A stretch of DNA of 15,980 nt from Candidatus Rifleibacteriota bacterium (GTDB lineage: Bacteria; Riflebacteria; Ozemobacteria; Ozemobacterales; Ozemobacteraceae). The notes below the pieces were generated by a model that saw only the letters and a list, made by a program, of their open reading frames with translations, was not told the DNA's origin and did not search any database. The translations under genes and the position numbers were made by a program. Location of the stretch: positions 1 through 15,980 of the forward strand of contig JAKQKW010000352.1 in NCBI GenBank assembly GCA_029560455.1. Reading direction: 5' to 3'. Below, one piece after another: positions 5,834 to 13,124 of this stretch (position 1 is its first letter; each line of letters begins with the position of its first letter).

Positions 5834-6988
5834 TCAGGCTGTGGCCTGATTTTTGAAGAACGGGGCCAGGCGCTCAATGCCGGTGCTGAAACTTGCGGGT
5901 GTGCCGGCAAAAGAGAGCCTGAGCCACTGGCGCGTGCTTTCGCCGAAAGCCAGGCCGGGCGTCGTGAGAACATCGGTCTGTTCGAGAATCTTCAGGGCCA
6001 GATCGAGTGAGTCACTGGTAAACCCGGCGCAGTTGAGCAGAATGTAGAAGGCACCATCGGGCGTTGTGTGAGGCAGGTGCGGCAGATGGGTCTGCAGAGC
6101 GTTTATGGCATTCTGGCGGCGCGCGGTATAAAGCGGCAGGTGCACTTTGCGCAACTGCGGGTTTTCGAAAACATAGCCGGCCATATACTGTGAAAGCGTG
6201 GGCGCGCAGGTGGTGAGAACGGCATGCGAACGCGTGAGCGACCCGGCCAGGCTGTTGGGTGCAATGAGATACCCCAGACGAAAGCCGGTCATGGCGACGT
6301 TCTTCGAAAGACCGCTCACCAGAATGGCGCGGTTCGAGAACTGCGTGGCTGAAGGCATCGCAGCATCGGTGTAGAGAATATCAGAGTAAATTTCGTCGGA
6401 TAAAATATAGAAATTGTGCCGGTTGGCGAGTTCGGCAAGGGCCTGGAGTTCGACTTCGGTGTCGCATTTTCCGGTTGGGTTGCCGGGAGAATTGAGAACC
6501 ACCAGGCGTGTGCGCGGCGTGATTTTTTCGGCCAGCGCCCTGGTATTGAGGCGAAAACCTTCAGCTTCGAAACGCGGCGCCGTAACGACGCGCGCGCCCA
6601 GAAATTCGGCTGCCATCGCATAGCCCGGAAACGCCGGATCGCCGACAATTACTTCGTCGCCCGCATCGAGGCAGGCGGCCATCGCTGCCAGAATGGCTTC
6701 CTGCGCGCCGCAGGTGACCACCACGTTTTCGGCGGAACCGGCAAAGGGCAGGTTGTGCGACCGGGCGATAATATCGCGCAGCGAAAGCATACCGGCATTT
6801 GCCGTGTAGCCCATGTCGCCCTGTTTCAGACGCCGCATGCCCTCATCGAGGATTTCGGCGGGCACATTTTCTGAGGGCTGGCCAAGGCCGAGATTGATCG
6901 AAGTGCTTTTTTTGCAGTCGAAAACCTTGCGAATCAGAGACTGGCGCATCGTGCCGATGCGCGTCGAAAAGGCATCAGTCGGTAACAT
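5834..6988 (-). CDS. PLP-dependent aminotransferase, probable succinyl-DAP aminotransferase (DapC role)
   Basis: A 384-residue fold-type I aminotransferase (class I/II). From the chosen start, the motifs are [11 protein letters not shown] near the N-terminus, [15 protein letters not shown], the cofactor-phosphate segment [20 protein letters not shown] (conserved Asn 170), ILSDEIY (Asp 198, Tyr 201), [16 protein letters not shown] (Schiff-base Lys 229) and RLSFAGTP near the C-terminus (carboxylate-binding Arg). The start is ATG 6988, with AAGGAG at 6998-7003 nine bases upstream; the TTG at 7006 would include that site in the gene. It overlaps dapD by 14 bases and is last in dapE-dapD-aminotransferase. 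The family cannot distinguish aspartate aminotransferase from DapC; the operon favours N-succinyl-diaminopimelate aminotransferase, the step between its two neighbours. Confidence 0.85.
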   Translation of the reverse strand: MLPTDAFSTRIGTMRQSLIRKVFDCKKSTSINLGLGQPSENVPAEILDEGMRRLKQGDMGYTANAGMLSLRDIIARSHNLPFAGSAENVVVTCGAQEAILAAMAACLDAGDEVIVGDPAFPGYAMAAEFLGARVVTAPRFEAEGFRLNTRALAEKITPRTRLVVLNSPGNPTGKCDTEVELQALAELANRHNFYILSDEIYSDILYTDAAMPSATQFSNRAILVSGLSKNVAMTGFRLGYLIAPNSLAGSLTRSHAVLTTCAPTLSQYMAGYVFENPQLRKVHLPLYTARRQNAINALQTHLPHLPHTTPDGAFYILLNCAGFTSDSLDLALKILEQTDVLTTPGLAFGESTRQWLRLSFAGTPASFSTGIERLAPFFKNQATA

Positions 6989-7826
6989 GGCGAAGCGCTC
7001 CTTCAAGAGCGGTGCGGGCGTTGGTTTTAGCGTCGCGGTATTTAACGATCATCGGGCTCAGAATGCCGAGGCCGTTTTCCTGGGCAAATTTGCCCTTTGC
7101 CATGCGCACTCCGGGTATCACCACGGCGCCGGCGGGAATTTCGAGCGGCGCGTTTTCGCTGGCGCGATAAACCCGCTCGTTGACGAGATCGTAAACGGCG
7201 GTTGAGGCGTTGAGAATCGTGCCGGAAGCAAGCACCGCCCCGGCGCGCACAATGACGCCCTCATAGACGCCGCAGTTGCCGCCAACCATGACGTCATCTT
7301 CAATAATGACTGGAAGCGCGCCAACCGGCTCAAGAACACCGCCGATCTGGGCAGCCGCCGACAGGTGAACGCGCTTACCGATCTGGGCACAACTGCCGAC
7401 CAGGGCGTGTGAATCAACCATGGTATCGGCATCGACGTAGGCACCAACGTTGATAAAGGCGGGAGGCATAATGGTTACGCCCCTGGCGACAAAAGAGCCA
7501 CGGCGCACACTGCTGCCGCCCGGCACGACACGCACGCCTTCGTTCACAGCAAACTGGCGGGGCGGCACGGTATCTTTATCCAGAAAACTTCCGTAGCCGT
7601 TAATATCAGCAAACTGCTGCATTACCCCGATGCGGAACCCAAGCAGAATTCCCTGTTTCACGAAGGCGTTCGCCTGCCAGATGCCGTTTACGCACTCGGC
7701 CGAGCGAATTTCGCCGCTTTCGAGAGCACTGCGAAGTTCTAAAAATATGGATCTTTTTTCGGCATCGGAAAGGGTTGAGCCGGCCTGGGTGGCGGCTTCA
7801 ATTTTTGCTTGCAGAGTATTTTTCAT
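6975..7826 (-). CDS. dapD: Tetrahydrodipicolinate N-succinyltransferase
   Basis: The enzyme transfers succinyl from succinyl-CoA to tetrahydrodipicolinate, the committed step of the succinylase route to meso-diaminopimelate and lysine. The 283-residue length is normal (about 270-280). An N-terminal helical domain ([20 protein letters not shown]) is followed by a left-handed beta-helix of hexapeptide repeats at about residues 100-215. These include [37 protein letters not shown], the GGVLEP turn and [13 protein letters not shown], all characteristic of DapD. Its ATG overlaps the dapE stop as ATGA (7823-7826), and the aminotransferase starts inside its 3' end, so translation of the three is probably coupled. 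It acts as a cytoplasmic trimer in the known family. Confidence 0.93.
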   Translation of the reverse strand: MKNTLQAKIEAATQAGSTLSDAEKRSIFLELRSALESGEIRSAECVNGIWQANAFVKQGILLGFRIGVMQQFADINGYGSFLDKDTVPPRQFAVNEGVRVVPGGSSVRRGSFVARGVTIMPPAFINVGAYVDADTMVDSHALVGSCAQIGKRVHLSAAAQIGGVLEPVGALPVIIEDDVMVGGNCGVYEGVIVRAGAVLASGTILNASTAVYDLVNERVYRASENAPLEIPAGAVVIPGVRMAKGKFAQENGLGILSPMIVKYRDAKTNARTALEGALRHVTD

Positions 7827-8833
7827 GGTATTGCACTTTCTTCGAGACAGATTTGCATGTATTTTTGCCGCGCCGTTTCCAAGTCTGCCAGGGAAACGTG
7901 CTCGTGATCGGTATGCGCCACATGGATGCTGCCCGGGCCATACATCAGTGGCTCACCCAGCGGGCGCAGATGCGGAACATCCGAGCCGTAACCCACCACG
8001 ATGCTTTTCTCGCCGTGGGGCACGTTCAGAACCTGCGGGTGCGATATGGAATCGATTTCCATGGCAACATTTGTTGGCAACAGGCTGCGCACCCGCGCTT
8101 CGGTCTGTTCAGCACTGGCGGCCAGACGCATGATGATCTGTGCACCGGCGCTCGGTGCCGTCACATTGGCGGCAATGCCGCCCTCGATGACGCCAACATT
8201 CACGAGCGTTTTGCCCAGACGCGGGTCGCAGGGCCATGGCTCAGTGAGCAGCTTCTGCAGAACGTCGAGAAGTGTATGAATGGCAGAGTGCCCGAGTTCG
8301 GGGTATCCAGAATGGGCGCATTTTCCGGTGGCGCTGAGAGTAAATTTGAGCACGCCCTTCTGCCCGGAAACGAACTGCAGTTCGGTCGGTTCACCGTTGA
8401 TGAAACGCTTAACGGGGGCGAGTTTTTTTGCGGCAACTTTGGCGCCATCGCTGCGGGTTTCTTCGCCCACCACAAGGAGCAGCCCGACGTCATGGCGGCC
8501 GGCACTGCGAAGATCGCAGAGGGCACAGAACATGGCGGCGGCGATGCCCTTGGCATCGCAGGAGCCGCGCCCCCAGAGAACGCCGTTCTCGATGCGCGGT
8601 TCTGGCCCGCCCGGCACGGTATCGATGTGCGTGGTCAGCAGTGTCTGGGGGTGGCTGCCCGTTGTGATAAGAAGATTCCAGCGGTTTTCTTCAACCACAA
8701 TGTGCTCGCAGACAAAGCCGTGGCTCACCGCGAGTGATTCTATGAAGCGGGCAACCTCGGCTTCGTGGCCGCTTTCTGAAGGGATGCGCACCAGGCTCAG
8801 GGCGAGTTCGGCAAGTTGCGGAGTTGGAAGCAT
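7823..8833 (-). CDS. dapE: M20-family succinyl-diaminopimelate desuccinylase
   Basis: A 336-residue di-zinc amidohydrolase that should hydrolyse N-succinyl-LL-diaminopimelate to LL-DAP and succinate. Family residues are in place: TTHIDTVPG (zinc His 69, Asp 71), GRGSCDAKG (bridging Asp 93), VGEETRSDG (catalytic Glu 124, zinc Glu 125), INGEPTEL (148), the lid-domain [13 protein letters not shown], and the C-terminal zinc His in HTDHEHVSL. The start is ATG 8833, preceded by AAGGGG (8840-8845) with a six-base gap; the frame is open to 8899, but that part covers the promoter. M20 members also include ArgE and LysK deacylases, and the shortish length is compatible with these. Its place as first gene before dapD and an aminotransferase makes DapE the best call. 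Confidence 0.85.
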   Translation of the reverse strand: MLPTPQLAELALSLVRIPSESGHEAEVARFIESLAVSHGFVCEHIVVEENRWNLLITTGSHPQTLLTTHIDTVPGGPEPRIENGVLWGRGSCDAKGIAAAMFCALCDLRSAGRHDVGLLLVVGEETRSDGAKVAAKKLAPVKRFINGEPTELQFVSGQKGVLKFTLSATGKCAHSGYPELGHSAIHTLLDVLQKLLTEPWPCDPRLGKTLVNVGVIEGGIAANVTAPSAGAQIIMRLAASAEQTEARVRSLLPTNVAMEIDSISHPQVLNVPHGEKSIVVGYGSDVPHLRPLGEPLMYGPGSIHVAHTDHEHVSLADLETARQKYMQICLEESAIP

Positions 8834-8870
8834 GAGGTGCCCCTTGAAAAGGATCTGCTTTTGCCTACAA

Positions 8871-8899
8871 ACGATAGCACGAGCCATTTTACGAGTCAA
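8871..8899 (-). promoter_or_regulatory. Promoter of the dapE-dapD-aminotransferase operon
   Basis: On the minus strand TTGACT (8894-8899) is followed after 17 bases by TATCGT (8871-8876), five and four of six matches to consensus. Transcription would begin about 30 bases before ATG 8833, leaving room for the ribosome site at 8840-8845. It lies just past the terminator of the upstream operon. Confidence 0.55.
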
Positions 8900-8937
8900 T
8901 TAAGTTTTTTGTCAGTATCCGCTATGTGCACCGACTT

Positions 8938-8968
8938 AAAAATGTCAGCAGCCCGGTCTGGCTGCCAA
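8938..8968 (-). terminator. Intrinsic terminator of the permease-ATPase-methyltransferase operon
   Basis: Read on the minus strand, a nine-pair stem (arms 8960-8968 and 8945-8953, with a GC-rich core GCAGCC/GGCTGC and two G-T pairs) closes a six-base loop and is followed, after a short gap, by a run of five T (8938-8942). It lies about 70 bases after the methyltransferase stop. Confidence 0.65.
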
Positions 8969-9037
8969 CTGCGTGTTTTCAATATTGTAGTGAAAGCCAC
9001 CGGGGATTGCCGGCATTCGAAAAGCGATAGAAACGGG

Positions 9038-9895
9038 TTACTGTTCTCTCCGCCATTTGAAAAGGGCCTGGTGCACCGGGTATTGCAGAATCAGGGTGCT
9101 GTCGACCTTTTCTACCCGGGTTTCAAGATATTTTAAAAGCAGGGAACGGCGGTGGCCGTCTTCCTGAATGCCGATGCGCGCGGCGAGCAGCTCAACACCC
9201 TCTTCGAGACTTTCGAAAGCCCAGAAAAACGGGCGCGCGAGAATTTCGACATCCGGGAGCAGGCCCGCTTTGACCATGATATGAAACAGCAGAGCGACCC
9301 TTTCGCGCCGGCTGGCGGTAAAAGGCATATCAAGGGCCTGCAGCATGGGCCTGTCAACCGGTAGGTCGGCGAGCGGAACGAGAACGAGGCCCCGTCTGGC
9401 CGCCCCGGCCATTTTTGCGAGCGCCCGGCCCATGTGGCAGGTTCCGTCTTCGAGCAGGGCGGCGCAGCCAAGCGCATTGAAGCAGATCAGCGTGTCGAAA
9501 CCGCTGATCCGATCTTCAGGCACCCCGAGCCATGAATCGGTAATCGTTTTGATGTTGGAGACACCCTCTACTCTGGCCCGTTGCTGCAGCTGATCGAGCA
9601 TGCCGGCTGATACGTCGAGAGCCGTGACGCTGCCAACCCTCTTTGCCAGCGGAATCGCATAGCTCCCCGGCCCCGCTCCGATATCGAGAACAGTTTCGCC
9701 TTTCGACCAGACGAAGCGGTCGAGCAACTGCTCTGAGTTAAGGCGGTTTTTCGGGTGATGCGCTTTTCTGGCAAACCCTTCAGCCCGTTGGCTCCAGTAT
9801 TCGGCAGTCGCCTTCACGCCGGCACCGCCAGAACTGCTCACCCATGGCTGATTATAGATTGCTTCCCAGTCGATGTTTACGAAAAAACCTGTCAT
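9038..9895 (-). CDS. Class I SAM-dependent methyltransferase in a metal-chelate uptake operon
   Basis: A 285-residue protein with a Rossmann methyltransferase core. Motif I is ETVLDIGAGPGSYAIPLAKR (residues about 67-86), the acidic end of strand 2 is VTALDVSAGML (Asp 94), and motif IV is FDTLICFNALG. The first 60 residues are an aromatic/helical extension (WEAIYNQPWVSSS, EYWSQRAEGFA), as in methyltransferases that fold a cap over a small substrate. TTGAGGGA lies just before ATG 9895. It is the third gene after an FecCD-type permease and its ATPase, with only 30 bases between, and is followed by a terminator, so it belongs to the uptake unit. Modification of the imported chelate or its ligand is an inference; the family does not tell the substrate. 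Confidence 0.85.
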   Translation of the reverse strand: MTGFFVNIDWEAIYNQPWVSSSGGAGVKATAEYWSQRAEGFARKAHHPKNRLNSEQLLDRFVWSKGETVLDIGAGPGSYAIPLAKRVGSVTALDVSAGMLDQLQQRARVEGVSNIKTITDSWLGVPEDRISGFDTLICFNALGCAALLEDGTCHMGRALAKMAGAARRGLVLVPLADLPVDRPMLQALDMPFTASRRERVALLFHIMVKAGLLPDVEILARPFFWAFESLEEGVELLAARIGIQEDGHRRSLLLKYLETRVEKVDSTLILQYPVHQALFKWRREQ

Positions 9896-9904
9896 GATAG
9901 TCCC

Positions 9905-9917
9905 TCAAGTTACTTGA
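9905..9917. repeat. Perfect 13-base palindrome before the methyltransferase gene
   Basis: TCAAGT-T-ACTTGA has six-base arms around one central base. It lies between the ATPase stop and the methyltransferase start and abuts the ribosome site (TTGAGGGA on the minus strand shares its edge). It could be a small operator or an mRNA structure affecting translation of the third gene, or chance. Confidence 0.35.
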
Positions 9918-9925
9918 ATCAGGCC

Positions 9926-10720
9926 TCAAATGGCCTCGACTGCCTTGAAAATCAGATTGCCGGCGGCATTTTTCAGTGCCACCGCCCTGATTCCGAAATA
10001 TTCAGCCAGCAGCGCCTCGTCGATGACTTCAGCCGGCCGGCCATCAGCCACGATGCGCCCGTCGTGCATCACAACAACCCGGTCGGCAAACTGAATGACG
10101 TCGTTCGGGTCATGCAGCGACATGATCAGCGTCATCTGCCTGGCCTCCGCGAGCCTGCGCACCAGATCGAGCACGAGAAAGCGGTTGCGGTAATCGAGAT
10201 GGGTATTCGGCTCGTCGAGCACGAGAATCTCAGACTGCTGCGCCAGGGCTCTGGCAATGAGCACCAGCTGCATTTCGCCGCCCGACAACGTTGAGTATGG
10301 CCGGTCGAGAAAACGCGCCGCGCCGGTCTCGATGGCGGCTTCTTCGACAATTTTGAGGTCTTCGCTGCCCGGTGAACCGAACAGACCCATGCTGCAGAAG
10401 CGCCCCATCAGAATAAAATCTCTGGTCAGATAGGGAAAAAGCGGCTCATGTTTCTGCGGCACCAGCGCCACCTGCTGCGCAATTTCCGAGCGGCTCATCT
10501 GATTGAGTTCGTGCCCGGCAAGGGTCACTTTTCCCTGATAGCCGTGGTTTATGCCTGACAGAATGCTGAAAAGCGTGGTCTTGCCCGCGCCATTGCGCCC
10601 GAGCACGGCGACCTTTTCCCCGACTCTGACGCTCAGATTTATGCCCTTCAGCACCGGCTGGTCAGAAACATACGAAAAATGCAGATCTTCGAGGCTGATC
10701 GCCATGCGGTTCAGTTCCAT
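9926..10720 (-). CDS. FecE/BtuD-type ABC importer ATP-binding protein
   Basis: This is the cytoplasmic ATPase of a type II (vitamin B12/siderophore/haem) importer, 264 residues. All ATPase motifs are present: Walker A GRNGAGKTT (41-49), Q-loop VPQKHEP (Gln 89), signature LSGGE (145-149), Walker B ILVLDEP (165-171) with D-loop THLD, and the switch His in MSLHD (203). GAGGTGG lies five bases before ATG 10720, and the gene overlaps the permease end by ten bases. The next Met in frame, at residue 6, is also possible but lacks such a site. The substrate is not readable from the ATPase; the closest class by eye is FepC/FecE/BtuD/HmuV. Confidence 0.93.
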   Translation of the reverse strand: MELNRMAISLEDLHFSYVSDQPVLKGINLSVRVGEKVAVLGRNGAGKTTLFSILSGINHGYQGKVTLAGHELNQMSRSEIAQQVALVPQKHEPLFPYLTRDFILMGRFCSMGLFGSPGSEDLKIVEEAAIETGAARFLDRPYSTLSGGEMQLVLIARALAQQSEILVLDEPNTHLDYRNRFLVLDLVRRLAEARQMTLIMSLHDPNDVIQFADRVVVMHDGRIVADGRPAEVIDEALLAEYFGIRAVALKNAAGNLIFKAVEAI

Positions 10721-11727
10721 AGGGCCACCTCACGCTTGCGCAGAAAGTAGACGAAGAAGGGCGTGCCGATAATGGCGGTGACGATGCCGACCGGAATTTC
10801 GCCCGAAGTGGCTGAACGCGCCAGATTGTCGGCAATCAGCAGAAAAATCGCCCCGAGAAATGCCGACAGGGGCACGACATCTCTGTGATTCGGCCCACTG
10901 ATCGCTCTGGCGATGTGCGGAATGACGAGCCCGACCCAGCCGATGACGCCGCAGCGGGCGACGCCTGAGCCAATCGCGACGACCACCAGCAGAATGAAAA
11001 ACATTTTCCATCTTTCGACATTCATGCCGAGCAGCATTGCTTCGCGGTCACCCAGCGAAAGAATATTGAGATACCACGAAAAGATCACCATCGGCAGCAT
11101 GCACAGCGGAATTATGTAGATCACCGGGTTAAGACTGGCCCAGTCGATCGACGCAAAGCTGCCCATCATCCAGAAAGTCAGTGCCGGCAGCTGCGATTCG
11201 CTGTCGGCGAGGTATTTGAGAATGCCGACCATCGAGGTGAAAAAAGACGAGACAATGACGCCGCTGAGCACCAGAGAAAGGCGCGGCGTGAAGCCACCGG
11301 GGCTGCGGGCGATCAGAAATGCCGCCAGCACCGCCCCGAAGCCGCCAATTGCAGCACCCAGGTCAACCATGAACGGCAGACCCGAAAAAAATATCATGGC
11401 CACGCCGGCGCCAAAAGAGGCACCGGATGAAATGCCGAGAATGAATGGGCTGACGAGCGGGTTTCTGAAAATCCCCTGAGAAACCGCCCCGGAAACACCA
11501 AGAGAAGCGCCGATCAACAGAACCATGATTATGCGCGGCAATCTGAGCGACAGCAGCACGACATCCTGGTACTTTTCGATTTCAGGCATCGCCGTATTAA
11601 AAAGTTTTGCCGAAACGATTCTGAAAACCTGAATAATCGGAATGTGAAAGTTGCCAAGGTTCAGTGACAGGCCTGCAGCAAGCACCAGAACAGTCAAACA
11701 GACAAGATAAACGGCAATGCGTCGCAT
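10711..11727 (-). CDS. FecCD/BtuC-family ABC importer permease
   Basis: A 338-residue polytopic inner-membrane protein with about ten hydrophobic segments, the usual size for BtuC/FecCD proteins. Diagnostic segments are LRLPRIIMVLLIGASLGVSG, then QGIFRNPLVSPFILGISSGA near the first third, and in the C-terminal third GVIGWVGLVIPHIAR followed by GPNHRDVVPLSAFLGA and EIPVGIVTAIIGTPFF. Only one permease gene is present, so it should work as a homodimer. The start is ATG 11727, with GAGAG six bases upstream; the GTG directly before it (11730) is in frame but closer to that site. It is the first gene of the leftward unit and diverges from the binding-protein gene. Confidence 0.93.
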   Translation of the reverse strand: MRRIAVYLVCLTVLVLAAGLSLNLGNFHIPIIQVFRIVSAKLFNTAMPEIEKYQDVVLLSLRLPRIIMVLLIGASLGVSGAVSQGIFRNPLVSPFILGISSGASFGAGVAMIFFSGLPFMVDLGAAIGGFGAVLAAFLIARSPGGFTPRLSLVLSGVIVSSFFTSMVGILKYLADSESQLPALTFWMMGSFASIDWASLNPVIYIIPLCMLPMVIFSWYLNILSLGDREAMLLGMNVERWKMFFILLVVVAIGSGVARCGVIGWVGLVIPHIARAISGPNHRDVVPLSAFLGAIFLLIADNLARSATSGEIPVGIVTAIIGTPFFVYFLRKREVALWN

Positions 11728-11801
11728 CACAAACTCTCGTTTTATTTTTTTCTACTTTAACACAGACGAAAAACTTTATGCTATTTTATAAGCACATAAT
11801 T

Positions 11802-11829
11802 TTTACAGACACGCTAAGTTGTGTTTAAT
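11802..11829 (+). promoter_or_regulatory. Candidate promoter of the binding-protein gene
   Basis: TTTACA (11802-11807), a 16-base spacer and TTTAAT (11824-11829) each match consensus at five of six positions. The site is in the AT-rich divergent gap and would give a leader of about 120 bases before ATG 11957. No clear leftward promoter for the permease gene could be chosen. Confidence 0.4.
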
Positions 11830-11956
11830 CTCTCAATTCTTAAACATGACCATTGAACAGGCCGGTCCAGATCTTTTGAACCAGCTCAATCATTCATCCA
11901 TTCACATGCGAAGAAAAGCCAGGGCATATAATAAGAGAAAGAGGAACAGCCGGAAA

Positions 11957-13009
11957 ATGCTGAAAGATATCGCGACTACATCAATCAAACATAAAATTCA
12001 AAAAATACCGGCATTTTTCATACCGCTGTTTTGCCTCATTCTAATGCTGGTATTTTCATGCCCAACCGGGGCCGAAACTGCCAGCCCGCCGCATAGAATC
12101 GCGCTTCTTTATCCGCAATCACTGGGGTTGCTTTTCATTCTCGACCTTACCGGGCAGGTAGTCTGCCTGCCCCGCCAGGCAACCGCCCTGAACAACGGTG
12201 AAGTCGGGCCGTTTTACCGCAGCATGGCACCGGCATTCGAAAAGGCTGCCGATTCTGGCCAAACGAGCATTCCAAATATCGAAACGATTCTCAGCGCCAG
12301 CCCCGACTTTATTATTGCCGCCGACGACAAATCTGCAGCGGGTAATGTGGTCAATACTCTCGAGCAGCAGGGTATACGAACCATCAGACTGCAGGCCGGC
12401 TTCGGAACAATCGATGCATGGCTCAAATCAGTCGAAAGCCTCGGAAAAATGACCGGCCGCGCCGCAAAAGCCGACAGTTACAGGGATTTTTTCAGAGCCC
12501 GGCTTGCACTGGTTGCCTCACGCACCGCTGACATTCCGAAAACGGAGCGAATAAAAGTCGCCATGATCAATACCACTGGCAACCAGATGGTGCTGCGCGG
12601 CAGCCGGGCAACCTACGGCCTCAACCTGATCCGACTCGCCGGCGGCAGACTTCTCGATTCAGGCGACGACCCTGCCGATTCGGCCGGGTGCGCTGAACTG
12701 CTTTTCGCATTCGACCCCGACCTGATAATCGACGATGCCAAAAACGACATTTTTTACCGGGCCTCGTGGTGGGAAAGCCTGCGCGCCGTCAAAGAAAAGC
12801 GTGTCTATAAAACCCCGGCCGATGACCGCCAGGCGTGGGTTACCAACTGGTTTCTTCCGGCTTATTCACCGGTCGGCATTCTCTGGCTGGCCAAAAAATT
12901 CTACCCCGAACGCTTTGCCGACATCGACCTCAGGGCAGAACACGAAAACTTCTGCAGAATGCTTTACGGGCGCCCGTTTGCCCATGCCGGCACCGGGTTC
13001 GACAACTGA
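11957..13009 (+). CDS. Periplasmic metal-chelate-binding protein of the ABC importer
   Basis: A 350-residue binding protein of the FepB/BtuF class (two lobes joined by a rigid helix). It delivers chelated metal, haem or corrinoid from the TonB receptor to the permease. The start is ATG 11957: the frame is open to 11819, but the extra residues are unlike a signal peptide, while from 11957 a basic stretch leads into the hydrophobic core FFIPLFCLILMLVFSC. The sequence LVFSC (Cys 35) could be an atypical lipobox. GAGGA at 11941-11945 is a distant ribosome site. Typical parts are PNIETILSASPDFIIAADDK (first-lobe strand and helix), WLKSVESLGKMTGRA (linker helix), FDPDLIIDDAKND, and an ending with WLAKKFYPERFADIDL. 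That ending is seen, from memory, in iron-type binding proteins. The substrate is unproven. Confidence 0.88.
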   Translation: MLKDIATTSIKHKIQKIPAFFIPLFCLILMLVFSCPTGAETASPPHRIALLYPQSLGLLFILDLTGQVVCLPRQATALNNGEVGPFYRSMAPAFEKAADSGQTSIPNIETILSASPDFIIAADDKSAAGNVVNTLEQQGIRTIRLQAGFGTIDAWLKSVESLGKMTGRAAKADSYRDFFRARLALVASRTADIPKTERIKVAMINTTGNQMVLRGSRATYGLNLIRLAGGRLLDSGDDPADSAGCAELLFAFDPDLIIDDAKNDIFYRASWWESLRAVKEKRVYKTPADDRQAWVTNWFLPAYSPVGILWLAKKFYPERFADIDLRAEHENFCRMLYGRPFAHAGTGFDN

Positions 13010-13043
13010 ATCCTAACACTACTTTAAGCTACTGTGATTATGT

Positions 13044-13055
13044 AAAAATATTTTT
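13044..13055. repeat. A/T palindrome upstream of the receptor promoter
   Basis: AAAAATATTTTT is a perfect 12-base palindrome five bases before the -35 element of the receptor gene. It could be an operator half, but it does not fit a Fur box well, and A/T palindromes of this kind arise easily. Confidence 0.25.
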
Positions 13056-13059
13056 CATC

Positions 13060-13088
13060 TTGCCAAGTATTATTTAATTGCATAAAAT
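13060..13088 (+). promoter_or_regulatory. Promoter of the TonB-dependent receptor gene
   Basis: TTGCCA (13060-13065), a 17-base spacer and TAAAAT (13083-13088) each match the sigma-70-type consensus at five of six positions. The start codon lies 37 bases downstream. The receptor can therefore be made separately from the binding protein before it. No cobalamin-riboswitch B12 box (GCCACTG) is seen in this leader. Confidence 0.6.
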
Positions 13089-13124
13089 CTCTTAAAACAT
13101 GAATTCCCAAAAATGAGGCTTTAC

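Noticed and set aside
7775..8737. A 320-codon open frame on the plus strand opposite dapD/dapE
   Set aside because: It lies wholly antisense to two genes with complete family motifs and has no ribosome site or recognisable domain; GC-rich coding DNA often leaves such frames open.
11819..11956. N-terminal extension of the binding protein
   Set aside because: The extra residues would precede the signal peptide; translation from 11957 gives a normal exported protein.
13010..13124. Cobalamin riboswitch before the TonB receptor
   Set aside because: The leader after the promoter is only about 30 bases and has no B12 box or conserved riboswitch core.
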